Of a stretch of 64,000 bases of DNA, positions 63,967-64,000 are shown piece by piece. Positions within the stretch are counted from its first letter, which is position 1. Every line of letters begins with the position of its first letter. A program made the translations under genes and the position numbers. This DNA is from Thiothrix nivea DSM 5205 (GTDB lineage Bacteria > Pseudomonadota > Gammaproteobacteria > Thiotrichales > Thiotrichaceae), in the NCBI RefSeq assembly GCF_000260135.1, contig NZ_JH651384.1:2483693-2547692 (forward strand), written 5' to 3'. The notes under the pieces are model-generated. The model was not told the DNA's origin, did not search any database, and saw only the letters and a program-made list of their open reading frames with translations.

Positions 63967-64000
63967 GGCAGCTGAAGTGGCTTGATTCATGCGTGAACGT

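Noticed and set aside
1-64000. CRISPR array, tRNA, rRNA or prophage
   Set aside because: No regularly spaced repeats, no cloverleaf or rRNA segments recognised by eye, and no phage structural genes.

Overview
The window reads as a chromosomal segment of an autotrophic gammaproteobacterium, most likely one of the Thiotrichales such as Thiothrix (inference). The evidence is a proteobacterial phosphoribulokinase, the Pseudomonas-type pyrB-pyrC' pair with a catalytically dead dihydroorotase, a def-fmt-rsmB-(DUF4390)-ntrY-ntrX-trkA-trkH block opposite a LysM-dprA-smg block, and FimV-like and FimT-like type IV pilus proteins. No rRNA, tRNA or CRISPR array was found.

Region by region. 1-5.1 kb: a membrane gene cut by the window edge, a short FimV-like gene, an alpha/beta hydrolase split by a complete IS with intact ends, and waaC. 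5.1-5.6 kb: the only long intergenic gap, AT-rich, with DnaA-box-like and parS-like motifs. 5.6-12.1 kb: adenosine kinase, ribF translationally coupled to a VapBC/FitAB-type toxin-antitoxin pair, a small palindrome-ended element, trmL, pyrC', pyrB and ispH. 12.1-13.2 kb: a 'mobile mystery' helix-turn-helix/Fic pair.

13.4-30.5 kb is the metabolic core. One minus-strand run, pgi-glk-glgC-GH57-malQ-glgB-glgA-glgP-gpgP-gpgS, has mostly overlapping genes. It covers phosphosugar entry, ADP-glucose synthesis, glycogen polymerisation, branching, remodelling and phosphorolysis, and ends in the two steps of glucosylglycerate synthesis. A convergent GH13_18 gene at the 3' end (13403-15151) most likely phosphorolyses glucosylglycerate. 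Together these genes would exchange carbon between glycogen and the compatible solute glucosylglycerate.

30.7-43.6 kb: a pseudopilin, a fructosamine kinase-like gene, and a long minus-strand operon for formylmethionine metabolism, 16S rRNA methylation, an NtrY/NtrX-like two-component system and Trk potassium uptake with two tandem TrkH subunits. fmt carries two palindromic repeats inside its reading frame. 43.7-50.0 kb: LysM lipoprotein, dprA, smg, speE, a DUF6174 lipoprotein, a helix-turn-helix regulator and an RNA methyltransferase-like protein.

50.1-58.3 kb: a LuxR-type regulator with a hybrid histidine kinase, then a cluster in which every product carries an export signal. It includes a clostripain-type (C11) lipoprotein peptidase, a lipoprotein acetolactate decarboxylase without any acetolactate synthase nearby, and several small unassigned periplasmic proteins. 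This cluster is the best candidate for an undescribed system. 58.4-64.0 kb: phosphoribulokinase, a HIT protein with an iron-sulfur flavin reductase, purT, a DUF188 protein and an Na+/H+ antiporter.
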